NCBI GenBank assembly: GCA_030141605.1
Contig: JAQGDQ010000096.1
Location: forward strand, 248,001 to 312,000
Source: Tubiluchus corallicola
Taxonomy: Eukaryota > Priapulida > Priapulimorpha > Priapulimorphida > Tubiluchidae
DNA: 64,000 bases
Reading direction: 5' to 3'
Of this stretch, positions 27,901-40,600 are shown piece by piece; positions within the stretch are counted from its first letter, which is position 1; the number at the start of each line of letters is the position of its first letter. Under the pieces are notes generated by a model. The model was not told where the DNA came from. It saw only the letters and a list, made by a program, of their open reading frames with translations, and searched no databases. Position numbers and translations under genes: made by a program.

Positions 27901-28258
27901 TTGCACTGTTAAAAAATGAAATTAAGGATAAATTACATTCTATTACAAAGTGGCTATATTACATTCACATCAATGAAATAACATTTTTTTTAAATTATAT
28001 CTGTGTGTCGTATGCTAATGTAATGACTAATGGTTTAACATGAAAAATGGTCTCCATGGTCTAATGTTTTCATACGAGTAAGAGAAATCAACAGAAAATT
28101 TGATGCTACTTTTGATACATCTAAACTATCTAAAATTTAAATTCTTTACTCACATCAGGGTCGTCCCACTGTATTTCCTGTCCCTTTTCATCTGGTCTAA
28201 GATTTCTATTTCTTCCCATTAATTCATCGAGCAACTGAGCAGCCGCTAAACTCGCCAT
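18944..28258 (-). CDS. LUC7L3: LUC7-like 3 U1 snRNP-associated splicing factor
   Basis: LUC7 proteins bind U1 snRNP and influence 5' splice-site choice in the nucleus. Eleven minus-strand exons join in phase to 456 residues: 28154-28258, 26980-27046, 25649-25688, 24913-25051, 23961-24038, 22995-23090, 21680-21841, 21131-21378, 20730-21041, 19486-19532, 18944-19020. The start MASLAAAQLLDELMGR is family-typical. Zinc finger 1 uses Cys37/42/45/60 and His64 (CGFCPNELF...PCEKIH); finger 2 is C190-x2-C193...H209-x5-H215 (VCRVCGAFLIVGDAQSR). A charged Glu/Arg helix in exon 8 leads into the RS/RD domain of exons 8-9. The LCGFCP and MEVC.VCGAFLIVGDAQSR blocks place it with LUC7L3 rather than LUC7L/LUC7L2. 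The C-terminus is acidic. After TGA (18944-18946) the frame stays open to a GTAAGT donor near 18906. It is head to head with eRF3. Confidence 0.95.
20302..20465. mobile_element. Short pogo/Tigger-like MITE (about 160 bp)
   Basis: Ends are AGTCAAACCACTTTATA on the left and ATAACGAAGTTTGATTGTA on the right, inverted with respect to each other. Internal words GGGACTGCAAA, GCATTAATA and GTCTATGCAA are shared with the copy at 24538-24681. It lies in LUC7L3 intron 9, directly after an AATAAATAATAAATAA tail that may end an older retroelement. Confidence 0.7.
23700..23756. mobile_element. Fragment related to the 57233-57655 element
   Basis: ATGCGGAGTTATTTGAGTCA here also occurs inside the element at 57233-57655, followed in both by a short AACTGAT-containing segment. 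A small relic in LUC7L3 intron 5. Confidence 0.45.
24538..24681. mobile_element. Short pogo/Tigger-like MITE, second copy
   Basis: Runs from CAGTCATATCGCC to TATAACGAGGTTTGACTG with TA following. Shares an inner order of words (GAGACTGCAA, GCATTAATA, GTCTATGCAAATATAG, GGCATTATAACGA) with 20302-20465. Non-coding. Confidence 0.7.
26406..26729. mobile_element. MITE of the CACTCATATC-terminus family, shorter copy
   Basis: The left end CACTGATATCTCTGTTTGCC and right end GGCAAACCGAGAGTG form inverted termini. The interior matches 57233-57655 in order (AATCGGACAAAATCTG, CACTTTG.TTTACATCATTA, ACGTCT.CCT). It is a non-autonomous element in LUC7L3 intron 2. Confidence 0.75.
27187..27723. mobile_element. 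Tigger-like element (about 540 bp) in LUC7L3 intron 1
   Basis: The left end CAGTAGGATCTCGGTTAT and the reverse complement of the right end, CAGTAAACCTCTATTATC, are related inverted termini of the CAGT..CCTCGGTTAT type seen in pogo/Tigger transposons. No transposase frame is preserved. Confidence 0.6.
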
Positions 28259-28623
28259 TTTGCCAAAACCTGATGTAAAAGAATTATTCGATTCACATCC
28301 AGAATACAGTTAAAAATTTACTATTTTTGCTTGATTTATGGCAAATTATATTTTTACCTGCGAAAATTTAAAATATTCTGCAACAAAACAGAGTACTAGC
28401 AAAAATATTTGCTGCTTATATTCATGTAATATATATGAAAAGTGTTCAATAAACAAAGCAAATAAATTAATTACCGCGTTGCGCAATCAACGTAATGCGC
28501 ATGCGTATGTAATGTCCGTCTCACACGAGGTTTTGGACTTTTTGTTACGTTGGAAAATTGTGTAGATTTTTATATAGTTTGGAAATAAATTACTGCCAAA
28601 ATAATTTTGGCAAGCAACTGAAT
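28259..28623. promoter_or_regulatory. Bidirectional promoter of LUC7L3 (-) and eRF3 (+)
   Basis: Only 365 bp separate the two start codons, so both 5' UTRs and core promoters lie here. The palindrome TGCGCATGCGTA at 28496-28507 fits the NRF1 consensus (YGCGCAYGCGC), with further CpG-containing words nearby (CCGCGTTGCGCAATC at 28473-28488). No TATA box is clear. Confidence 0.65.
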
Positions 28624-31600
28624 ATGGATCATAATCCTACAGAAAACGCAGAAGTTAATTCGTGGGAAGAAAGGGGCGACGTGGAGTCTGGTCGAACTGA
28701 CGCCGTGACTTCCAAATTGGGAAATACGTTTTCCAGTCTCAACGTGGACGCCGCACCATTTGTGCCTAGTTTTGGAAATTTCGGGCAAACGAATTCTGCT
28801 GGACAGGGTATGACTTCTATCTTACTGGTCTTCGTTTTGTTCTTGCGGTTACACTCACCTTATGATGTCACCTACAGTAGCATTTCATCATTTACAATAG
28901 CATATTCATCAATTTTGGAACCACTAATAACGCAACAAAATAGAATAGTAAAATTAATAATAAGAAATATGGTCATGCTATGTCATCATATAAACAATTA
29001 GGCTTGTTAAAGATTGCGTATTTTTACAAGCAATTATAAATTCTAGAGTGAAGTAAATGGATTTGTTTTGAAAAAAAGTTTATTGATAAATGTAATTGGG
29101 CTTGTTACTATCAGCTCACACTGATTATTTAATACTCATATCTAACATACATTCCCTCTTCAGAAAAGCTGTTTGCATCTTTTTGTTGAAAGATGTCACT
29201 CTAGATATGGATGTAGTTTATAATCACACACTATTTTGTAGTTGTGGAATTCCATAGTAACAGAGATCACCACAATTTCCCCAATATATAAAAACTATAA
29301 AGAAATGTTAGTTTCAAAGTATTAAAGCTGTATTTAGCTAAATAAGTAGAAAAATTTAGCAATATTAAGCCATTAGCTAAAATAATGCTTACTGCTTATC
29401 TGTACCTGCTGCTTTACTATATATTTTTTAATTTAGATGTTAATTAGCATCTGTATTTTGTTGATTTAGTTGTATCATTTGCTTTGCAAAGTTCTGCTTG
29501 TTTTTTTGTTTTTGTTTTGTTGTCTCACTGTTTATTGCTTGCTTACATTTTGCATGTTATTTTGCTGTATAGTCTCAATTGCTGCTTTTGCACTCGTATT
29601 ATTTTATTCATTTTTCTTTTTTGTGGTACAGTTTTGCAATTAGCAAAATTTTGATTTTGGTTTGTTAATTATTTTCATTTAGCACTTTGCTGATGCTGTT
29701 TCCACTTTATTTGTTATTTATTATTTTGGCTAGAAATTTAGTCTAGATATAATTGCTACTGTCACTACCACCCTAAAAGTACTGATTGCAGTGTCACATA
29801 AAACAATCATTGAAAAATATCATAGTAAGGGACAAATGATGTGGTGACCATTTTTGCCTTTCCTTGCCCTGCCTCCTAAATGATTTTTTTACTTTTTTGA
29901 TCACACAGATAAGAATAACATAGATGGAGAAAATAAATTATCCATGTTTACATTTGTAAATGATTGAATAATAAAAATTCAAACTAAAAATATCCATAAG
30001 TTGCAGCAGCACATTGAAAAGCGAAACTAAAATCTGTTTTTAATAATGGCAAGTTTGGCACAACATATGCTACTTACATTTATTATCTATACAGTGTACA
30101 CTGGTTATAATGTTACTATAATTATACACTGCTTAAAAAAATTGGGCTAAAATTTACAATTTTCCACACACAAGAAATTAGTTCATTAAGCAGAGCAAGG
30201 TTAGGGTTGGGTATTTAATTTGTGTGGGGAATTGTAGATTTCATCCAAGAACTGGTCAAAAAAATTTTCAGATATTCACCAGTAACGTAAGTGTTAGCTT
30301 CATTATACATTTTGTTGCATAGCTAGAATCTTGGCAAAACCATTTTTGTATCTAAACACGGAAGAATGCATACAGTTACTTTTTAACAGACTTGTGCAGG
30401 TACACGTTTATTAAAGCAGTTTGAATGGAACAGGAATTACATATAAATTAATACTGAATTAACAATTAGTAGCTTGATTGTTTTGTAACCTACCTGCAGT
30501 AACTAGTAAGTCTTGGCCAATTACGATTGAAAATTCTGCTGTAATTGTCATTGTCATCGTATAAAAAAAAGGCTGAATTATTGGAAGGACAGTGACAGCA
30601 TTTAACTGTTTAAATAGTGATGAGATAGAAAAATTGATTATGCTAAACTGAGGAAATAAATAAATAGAGATCCAACTGAGAAAACAAGACTGGAAGCACT
30701 ATTTTGCTTGGATCTGCCACTGAGATACTGTTTACTGACAATTTTGTATCAAATATAATTTTGAAGAGCGAAAAGATTCCATCGAATCTTTTCCTAATGA
30801 TAACCTTCGAATTTATAGTCATGTGCCAGTTATCCTATAGGCCACAAATCCTGATACAATCCGACCTGTATGTAAACGCCTTAAATTGCACATAAGTACC
30901 ATTTTGGCTTCTGTAGACCACAGTAGGAGCCATATTGGAAATACATAACCATTACGAATTGCCTACGAAAAGATAGTGCATTATAACACCACAATGTATG
31001 ATTCTTTGGCATAGTTTATTAAAACCCGGATGTGGTGATGATGCCATATTGGGAAAGTAAAAATTTAAATTTGTCGCAGTCTGGGCAATGGTTCGTAACG
31101 CTTCATGCAAAATTTTAGTTTTCTATGATGAAAACTTTGACCTGTGATAGATTTTAATAATGAACGTGACAGTAACACCAACAACAACACGACCAATAAC
31201 TAGGGATCTGTGCACTTCTTACTAGGAAACAATGGCTTACAACATTTTAAAGAAAAAAATCATTTTTTAATGTACCTTAAGGCTTAAGTGTTGCTGGAAA
31301 TGAATGAGAGACCACCAGGATCACCCATACACATCCTTGCTCCTTTGAAGCCATTATACAAAACAACCACAAGTCTACTAAAACTGTATCACTAATCAAA
31401 TTGGATCAACACAATGATGTCCTCAAGATGATTTAGTATCAGCGGTCCACTGCTTTTGTATTAACTGCCAATGTCAAGGAGGCACAGGAGGTTACTGCTA
31501 GATTTACTACCTCCTTTGAAGAAAACCAACAAGCCTTTAGTAAAAGCCGAGTCGATGCAATGAAATGAATATCGATAAGTAATATTTTAGAATTTAGAGA

Positions 31601-34600
31601 AAATTTTTAATGAATCAAAACCTTACTTACAATTTATCGAAACTGTAACATACTGTGACTTTTGTTAGAAAGCATAGTTTTATAAAACTGCCTGTTCGTA
31701 TTTTTTATGTGCAGCTGTGTATTTGAACATCCATATATTAATTTGACATAAACATTTCCTTATTGTGATGTTTTGCAGCCACACTGCCTATACAAGAAAC
31801 TGCTCCAAGTCAGGAACTTACTGCTGATTCTGGTGAGTGTGGTGATGAAATGGCAGGAGTCAAGAATGATAAAAATGACAAGGGTGACGGTAAGTGTTTA
31901 TTTTTTGTTTTATTTTTTCTAATGTTGACAAACTGTAGCACATAAGTGATAGAAGTTTCTTGTCTATAAAAGTAGCATCATTTTTTGTGTTTCGCATAAA
32001 GGATTTATGAAAAATTTGTTTTGATTTCTAGTGCATTAGTTCATTTGTAAATTAATTATACTAATTAAAGAAAGCACAATCTATCATTTGAAGTAGTGTC
32101 GCTGATTTACTAATGCCTGCCATTAGGACTTTTGCTAAAAAGGTTATTTGGTAACTAAACCTGTTTTTTTTTATATTTAGGCGTGTCCATTGATTCAAGT
32201 TCTGAAGGTAAACAACTTAGTTATGTGACTTTATCCATTCTTTGTTTTCTCTTTTTGTTGCACTGATATTGCGTATTTACTTACATTGGATTCTGAATCC
32301 TGTACCACCAATTGTGGCTAAGTCATTTCTCTTAGTCTTAGATAAGGACTAAGATATTTCAGTATCTCATTTTGGAGGATCATCTTCCTAATGTCTTATT
32401 AGCTTCTGATACTGCTGCCTTGATCAACATTATATCCATTGAGTGCTGGGTACTGGTTGACAGTATGGCTACAGTTTGAGAGTTTTTGAATTTTTCACTT
32501 CTTACAGAGTCTTGGGAAGCGCAAGCAGAAGACAGTGGAAATGGCACGCCCGATGTTGAAGATGAAGGAGAGTCTAGCAGTGCAGATGCTGTACCTAAAG
32601 TTAGAAAGAAACCACCACCTGAAGCAATACCACAAGTCAAGAAAGAACATATAAATGTTGTCTTCATTGGCCATGTTGGTAAGACATTATTTTGATATAT
32701 TGGATATTTTAACAGTCCTTCAGTTTTTTATAAATTTATTTAAAAATTAGTAAGAACCTAATGACAGTTTGGTGGACGAGCTTCTGATTTTTTAGAATTT
32801 TAGTGCATCAAATTTAGCTTGACTATATATGTCTACTGCAGACAATCTTAATTTTACACAACCTTAATTTCTGCTGTATGGTATGGTAGTTGTGATGAAT
32901 GAGCATGGTAGTGATGGTAGTTGTGATGAATGAGCATGGTAGTGATGGTAGTTGTGATGAATGAGCATGGTAGTGATGGTAGTTGTGATGAATGAGCATG
33001 GTAGTGATGGTAGTTGTGATGAACGAGCATGGTAGTGATGGTAGTTGTGCTGAATGAGCATGGTAGTGATGGTAGTTGTGATGAATGAGCATGGTAGTGA
33101 TGGTAGTTGTGATGAATGAGCATGGTAGTGATGGTAGTTGTGATGAATGAGCATGGTAGTGATGGTAGTTGTGCTGAATGAGCATGGTAGTGATGGTAGT
33201 TGTGATGAATGAGCATGGTAGTGATGGTAGTTGTGATGAATGAGCATGGTAGTGATGGTAGTTGTGATGAATGAGCATGGTAGTGATGGTAGTTGTGATG
33301 AATGAGCATGGTAGTGATGGTAGTAGAAAAACTTCAAATGAAGAGTGGAAAAAAACTCCTGAGTTACTGATTAAGACTTTACCACAAGATGAATGTTATT
33401 AATAAATTAGCTGCAAAGAAAATTTAAAATCAAATTAATGAGTGACTTATGAAACAACTTAAATTTTGAGGGAAATTCAAGTGCATTTCGATTTATTGGT
33501 GCTGTTAGCTGAGACATTTTTTTAGAATACCAGGAATTAAAACACTAAAATGACAGAATTATTATATTATTTATTATTATCATATTATATTATTTACCTA
33601 TTAATACCTTGAAAACCACTAATTTACTAAAACAACAATTCCAGATACAATTACTGGTGGGTATTGTTCAGTTATAGAAAACTAGAAGTAAGATGAGATA
33701 AATAACTGTTGGCCAATAACAGCTGAAATGTTGGTCAACCATATGTAAAAGCTGGTGCAGCTCATTCATTCAAATGAATGACATTTCTGCAGCACTTGGC
33801 AATTACAGCAAAATAATAATAACAATAATAGTTTCTTTACATTTGAGATAGATAAGCGATCTCCAAAGTTCATATATCTATTGGAAGTGGTCTACGCATA
33901 GAGAAAAAAACACCCAGGAATCTCATTTTATTTAGCATCAGCATTAAAAATAAATACAATTTTTATTTACTATCTGCTTAGAAAAAAGTTTATTATAAGT
34001 ACATGACTATTCACTAATTAATAATTTATCTCGCTGACGATTTATTGCTGCACTCAGTAATCTGTTCATATAAATTCACTGACTTATAGTCACAGAAAAC
34101 CCGAAAGTCACACAAAATTGACTGATTGGTGATGTTGAAATGCAAAGTAACACAACCAAACTATAAGCTCTAAACTTGGAAAAGAAAATTTAGGAAAACC
34201 TTTATGATTTTTTTGTCCTAATGTGCAAATAAGTTACCCGAGAAGAAAGACTCCTGTAAACTTTTCAGTCAAAATTTTACTCCTGTTTTATAACATACTG
34301 GTTACTAAAATTCGGTTAGGTATAAATATATTAAAACTCAATTGTCTTTTGTCAAATTGTCAGGAAGCTTGCCGTATTGTTAAGTAACTTGGAGTCATAA
34401 ACTGGTTGAAAGTTCTTAAATGTAATGGCTTCATAAGTCAAAAGCGTTGCGTGAATTGCAGAATATTGTCTTTAATCTGCCGCATTAGAGCAGCTGAGTG
34501 CAGTCGCGCACCACCCCCTATGCTACCTGCTGTGTTCCCAGACAATTTTTTCCATGTTGTCTAGCACCGTCGATGGGCGATTCTATTTCCTGCAAAGGGA

Positions 34601-37600
34601 AGGGAAGTTCTATATCACTGCGATCGCTTTTTACACTATGTTTCTGTCGAGGTAACAATTGGTGGCAAATCAGGAAAAGGGGAGGTTGTGACTAAAATCT
34701 CAATTAAAAATTCTAAATCGAGAGAGTTGTACTGTCTGGTATTTAATGTAACTGATGCAGATCTAGGCTACAATTATGCATTGTAATTCAACTTCAATGA
34801 AACTGTCTATTGCTTGTACCCAAGCCTTACGTTGTTTTAAAGCCAACTCTTACATCCTAGCTAATTATTAATATGTTAATTTAGAAATGATGTAAAAGAA
34901 ATGCTTACCACATATGCACTTCTGCATACTGAAGTCCAACTGATGTATTAACAGTACACTAAAGTCATATGATCGGATATCCATCATGCTAAGGCAATAA
35001 AAATAAATACTGATGTGCTGAGAACTGAAATTAACACCATGAAAAATCTCAACAGTTTAGTAATTACTAATTAGTAAAACACGTAAACACAATGTTAGTT
35101 ATTATCTCTCACTGCAGAGTTACTACAGCATTAAACAATGGCTCAAACAAACCACGTGATGCATTCACAGGTAACTGTTGACCGAAAACCCAAGTTGAAT
35201 GAACGGCGGCATTTCTCTCACGGATAAGCCTGGGATAAAAAACAATGCTGCTGCTAATTGTGATTGGACAGGTTTTGACGCTCCTTCAAGCTTCCTGTCT
35301 AGATTGTAACAAGTGTTTACACATTGGAAAATATCGTGAATCCATACAGCTCCGTCGCTTGTGTAATGATTTTGTTTCGCAAAACCTATAGCCTATCGAC
35401 ATTATAATACAATATGAGTGTAACTTGTTAATAAATATTAGCAATAATAATTAATTATTAGAAATATTTTCAAGTGCTTTTTACATCTTTTTATTTTTTA
35501 GAAATTAGCAGTGCATGTGTTGTATGTATGGAAAGCACGCCACTGTTAAAAACATTGCCACTCAGATATTTTTATTTTATTTCAGATGCTGGAAAATCAA
35601 CCATTGGTGGACATATGATGTAAGTATAATGGGATTGTCATTAAATCGTTAAATAGACTTCTTAGGAACACAAAAAGTTTTTTTTTACAAAAATGTGTCC
35701 ATATATTGTAAAAAAAAGATGGTTACCAGGATATAGTTATCTAGGTTTTACTATAATGCATTGGAATTCTCTTATTCATTGTCTGATGTTGTAGTAGATA
35801 CTAAATTCTAAATTCTTGGTTACATTATGCTGATGAGTGGTTATGTATTTGTATTTTAGCAAATAAATTCATAGACCCATTCACATTTGTTGAGCATTTA
35901 ATACTGTAAACTGTCGACACATCAGTTGCTTTAGCAAAGTTAAAAGAGGCCATTGTACATTTATTTACTGTCTTCTTATTTAGGTTAAACATTTATTTTA
36001 GCATACTATTCTTATAAATGCAATTTTGTCAATCTGTGTTATGTGCCATATTTCTCTTTTATTTCACAAATTTCTTGATTGGTTGTTTTTCGTCCACACT
36101 GTTTTACTTTATGCGTTAATATTTACATACAGTTCACATTATACACAATAGTTATGATAAATTATTCATTCTATAAGTTGAATATTATTCACTCTTGTTG
36201 CACTCTTGCTCTTTGTTGTACATTGAAGTTTTCTTAATTTTCTCTTGTGGTATTCATTATTGCTTGATAAGCTTTGTTTTTTTGCACTTTCCCAATTGTT
36301 TGAACATTAATTGGCTTTGAAACAATGTTTATGTATTTAATTTCTTACAGGTACTTGACAGGAATGGTCGACAAACGAACGTTAGAAAAGTATGAAAGAG
36401 AAGCAAAGGAAAAGAATAGAGAAACATGGTACCAAATATATAGCATTTCCATAATTGTAATGAAGAGAAGCCAAACTCAATTTAATTAAATTTTTATATC
36501 TAACTCCAAAAAAGAGGAAATGCGAAAAGATTATCAAAGGAAAGTCAACAACTTGTCATTTGCTAAATACACTGAGTTAATGGTACTTCATTTACATGTA
36601 GCTATTATAGAATTTTAGAATTGGCAGTTGTAGAAATTTGTTGCAAAGTTTTACAGGATTGTATAATAAATTTCAGTAATCACAAACTAGGTAAGGTCTG
36701 TTATTTTTTATTAATATGTAACAAACTTGAATACAGCTTTCACCCCCACATGATTATTATGTGACTCATCTAAACCATAATTTACGTGATTCTAGGTACC
36801 TCTCATGGGCATTAGACACAAATCAAGAAGAACGAGACAAAGGAAAAACAGTCGAAGTTGGAAGAGCTTTTTTTGAAACTGAAAATAAACACTTTACTAT
36901 CTTGGATGCTCCTGGTCACCGGAGCTTTGTACCTAATATGATTGGTGGTGCTTCACAAGCAGATTTGGCTGTTTTGGTTGGTATAATAGAATATATTTAG
37001 TTTTACAAATACATTTGCTGTTTTTTGTGAATTTGAAAACCTATCTTTGTACAACAACTGTATGAATAAAAATAAAATATATTTTATTTTTGCTGAACTG
37101 TGTTTTAGGTAATTTCAGCACGTAAGGGTGAATTTGAAACTGGATTTGAGCGTGGCGGACAGACAAGAGAGCATGCCATGTTAGCTAAGACTGCTGGAGT
37201 TAAACACCTAATAGTTCTAATTAACAAAATGGATGATCCTACTGTAAAATGGTCTGAAGACAGGTAGGCACAAAGTTGTGTGTGTGTGTGTGTGTGCGTG
37301 CGTGCGTGCATATGTATATGTAACGGTAAAGGTGGCAACCAAACCCAAAAAATTGTGCTGTCAGAAAATGTCAGCACAGTGGCACACGGAAATTTTTGGA
37401 CTATTATATTTACTTGAAAAATATGCAAATAGTTTTAGATGAAGTTGTTTGTGGGCAGAACTCACCATTAATTTACACATAACAGGTCAGTATCACCTAG
37501 TTTAATAGTGAATTTAATAGTGATTTTAAGGCATAGAATTTTTTGTTTATGATGATTTAAGTTATCCCTGTCTGAATAAACAATTGTGGAAAAGGTTTTC

Positions 37601-40600
37601 TGAAACAAAAAATGCTATGCTGTAATTTTTGAGGTTAAAATTTATAAAATAAAAAAATCATGGCTTGCTTTTCGGATCTATTGCTGGAAATCTTATATTC
37701 TCTGTAAAAAGGAATCAGCAATTTTGGTTGTAGGTTATTGCACATTATTTGTTTAAACTTTTGTTATTATGTTACCTGTGTACAACACCTTTCGGATTTA
37801 ATTTCAGCATCACCTTCAATTTATTTTGTCTCCATTTACACTCTGTATTGAACATTCATACTTACTTAACATTTACCTGTTGTCAATTCATGGTGCTTTA
37901 GTAATTCTTTTGTTTGCTCATTATTTTTAGATATAACGAGTGCAAAGATAAACTAGTGCCATATCTTAAAAAGGTTGGTTTTAATCCAAAGACTGACCTG
38001 TTCTTTTTACCAGTATCAGGGATCACGGGTGCATTCTTGAAAGACCCACCTCCTGAAAGCATCTGTCCTTGGTATAGGTGAGTTTTAATGCTGAAACAAG
38101 TGTTCCGTCATCATGTAACAGTGTAACAACATAATTTAAGTACCGCTTGCATAAGAATAAAAGTTTACATTTGTTCCGCTTAATAATTCTTTGAAATTAA
38201 TGACTTTTTGTAGTGCAGCAAAATTGCAGTTTTGTTCAGAGAAGTTCGTTTTATATTGTGCCGGATAGTCATTGCTTGATGTCATTTTATGTTGGTAAAG
38301 ACTCTAGTTTATTGCACCAAGCAAAAAATTATATCAAAAATAGAACCAATAAGAAACATATCATTACTGCGGAACATATAACTGCTTCTCTGCTTGAATA
38401 CATTAATTTAGATGTACTCAACATTTTAAAAACAGATAAGGTAGTGTTGAAAATAATAGTGTTTTAACAATTATTTACAATATTTTCGTATTAGAGGCGT
38501 GAGTGGGAAACTTAAATATCACGGTTTAATCTGCTACGATAAAAGAGTAGCAACATGTCATATGTTCACAGAGTTAATCAAGCTTTTTAGACACGACTTG
38601 TGCGTTATGGTGCATTTGACAACAGTATGTATGCAAAATTATTTGACCATTTTATATCTACTAATATAACCTAAGTGATTATGTTTTTGTTTTGCAGGGG
38701 CCCATGTTTTATATCATATGTAGATAGTTTACCTTCGATGAGCCGCAAAGCAGAGGGACCGGTACGGATGCCAATTGTTGACAGATATAAGGTTAGTTTT
38801 AACTTTAATTTCAGCTGTCAAAATAAAGAGAGTATTGTAATACACAACTAAAGTAATTCATTTGATTGCAAGGAAAATGTACTGAGCCAGTTAGGAACAA
38901 CTATTAATTACATCAATATATTGCAGTTTCTTTTTGGACCAGGGTTTTTTTTTTATTCTTTTTGTGTCAAATTGCAGAAAAAGTGCGCAAATTGGATGCA
39001 GCATTTATTGTTCAAATAGCAACTTAGTGGGAATTACAAGCTTCGGCTTCTGATAGACTGTGCTCTATACTACTAAAAATGATTACTTCATTAGAGATGT
39101 GTTTGTCATTACTGTATTTATAGATAATAATTAAAAACAATTTGCATCTATCTGCATATTAAATTAGTTACATGATTTTTGAAATTGAAATCTTCCTTTT
39201 CAGTTTTTGATAGTAGTGAAGCTGATTAACTGTATTTGAAAATAAGTGTATTTAAATTTATTGAACAGCTTACAATGTAAATAAATAATAATAATGATGA
39301 TGGCAATGATAATGACTAAGATGATGATCACTAAGAACAACAACAAGAGCAACAAGAATCTGTCACATGACAACTTGTGCATAAATGTGAAAAAAGGCAT
39401 AATTCATTTAAAGCTAGAAAACTCTACTCCACCAGATGTAGAAAACAACAATGTAATCATTAACAACAATTTCTTGTTTGAAATCTTTAATTAAGTTTAT
39501 ACTATTGTCCCTTTTTGTGAGGGTGATTTTGAAATTTTGTAATTCGATACCACGTCTAATCTTTCACGGGGATTTTTTGGTGTTTTGGCCCATAGATTTG
39601 GTGCAGCTTTCATCGCTGTCTGTCACTGCCACTTTTGTACTCACAAACTATATTTATAGACACGACACTCGTTAACTGTTCTGTGACTACGTCATTGCAC
39701 ACGTCACGTGCCAAAGGAATTTTAAGCCTCCAGTTGTGGTTAGCAGTATGGTACATTTCATAAGGCGAGAAAAACGATGAAAAAACTTTTTATTTATTTG
39801 TGCTAAAACACTGCCTTTTAGTCAGTGCGTAACGTGTATATTTTGCTCTCGATTAATTGAATTATTGTTCAATTGACGATTATATCAATTTATACATGGT
39901 TGTAATTGTGATTAATTCAATGAATCTAGTAATGGCCCATCAGTAGTCCCTTTCATTTTTGTGAACATGTTTATATTTTCATGTCTGCTCTTTGTGTGTG
40001 ATTGCAGGATATGGGTACAGTTATACTAGGCAAAATAGAATCTGGAAAAATTACACGAGGATCTTCATTATTGCTAATGCCAAATAGGGTGAGATGCTTT
40101 TCCTTCAAAATGAGCTGTGAGGCATTGTCTTAATGAGAGAGTTATTATTGATTTGCTGCATTTGTATAAAAGAATCAGTTCTAAAAACATAATGCAGAGT
40201 AATTGTGTCCAACTTGTACAGAAAAATGTTTGTTCATCTCACTTTTTAGAGGTTTACCTGCTCTTTTTCTTTGACACGTGTAGACCTGCACATAAGTAAC
40301 TGAAAGCTCTCTTGCTGTTGACGAACCTAACTAGTGACTTGTAACTGCTAAGCCTGCTGGCATATATAATTTTCTTTCTTCATTTTCAAAAAAATTCGAG
40401 CTATAGCTCACAATGTTTACTATACTAGGGGGTACCCAGTACTTTCTAGTATGGTTGAGTTAATCTGGAGACTCAGAAACTGAAAATTTTAGGCAGCACT
40501 TAGAGTTTTTAAATGACATGAATTGAAACTGTATGAATGTGTTAAAAAATTTTCCAGGTTCTTTTTGTATCAGTTTTCGTGTTGCTGTCATTTACAGACC

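Noticed and set aside
28570-28788. Minus-strand frame over eRF3 exon 1
   Set aside because: Antisense shadow of the PAM2-containing first exon, which is supported by the family motif and the splice chain.
32884-33321. CRISPR-like repeat array
   Set aside because: Units are contiguous with no unique spacers, in a eukaryotic intron; it is a minisatellite. The same applies to 40772-41508.
32823-33337. Three overlapping minus-strand frames of about 151-157 codons
   Set aside because: Artefact of the 31-bp minisatellite in eRF3 intron 4; all three frames encode the same repeat peptide.
34480-34700. Possible nested exon in eRF3 intron 4
   Set aside because: Moderately GC-rich and open on the plus strand, but with no splice sites of matching phase and no recognisable motif; more likely an old transposon scrap.
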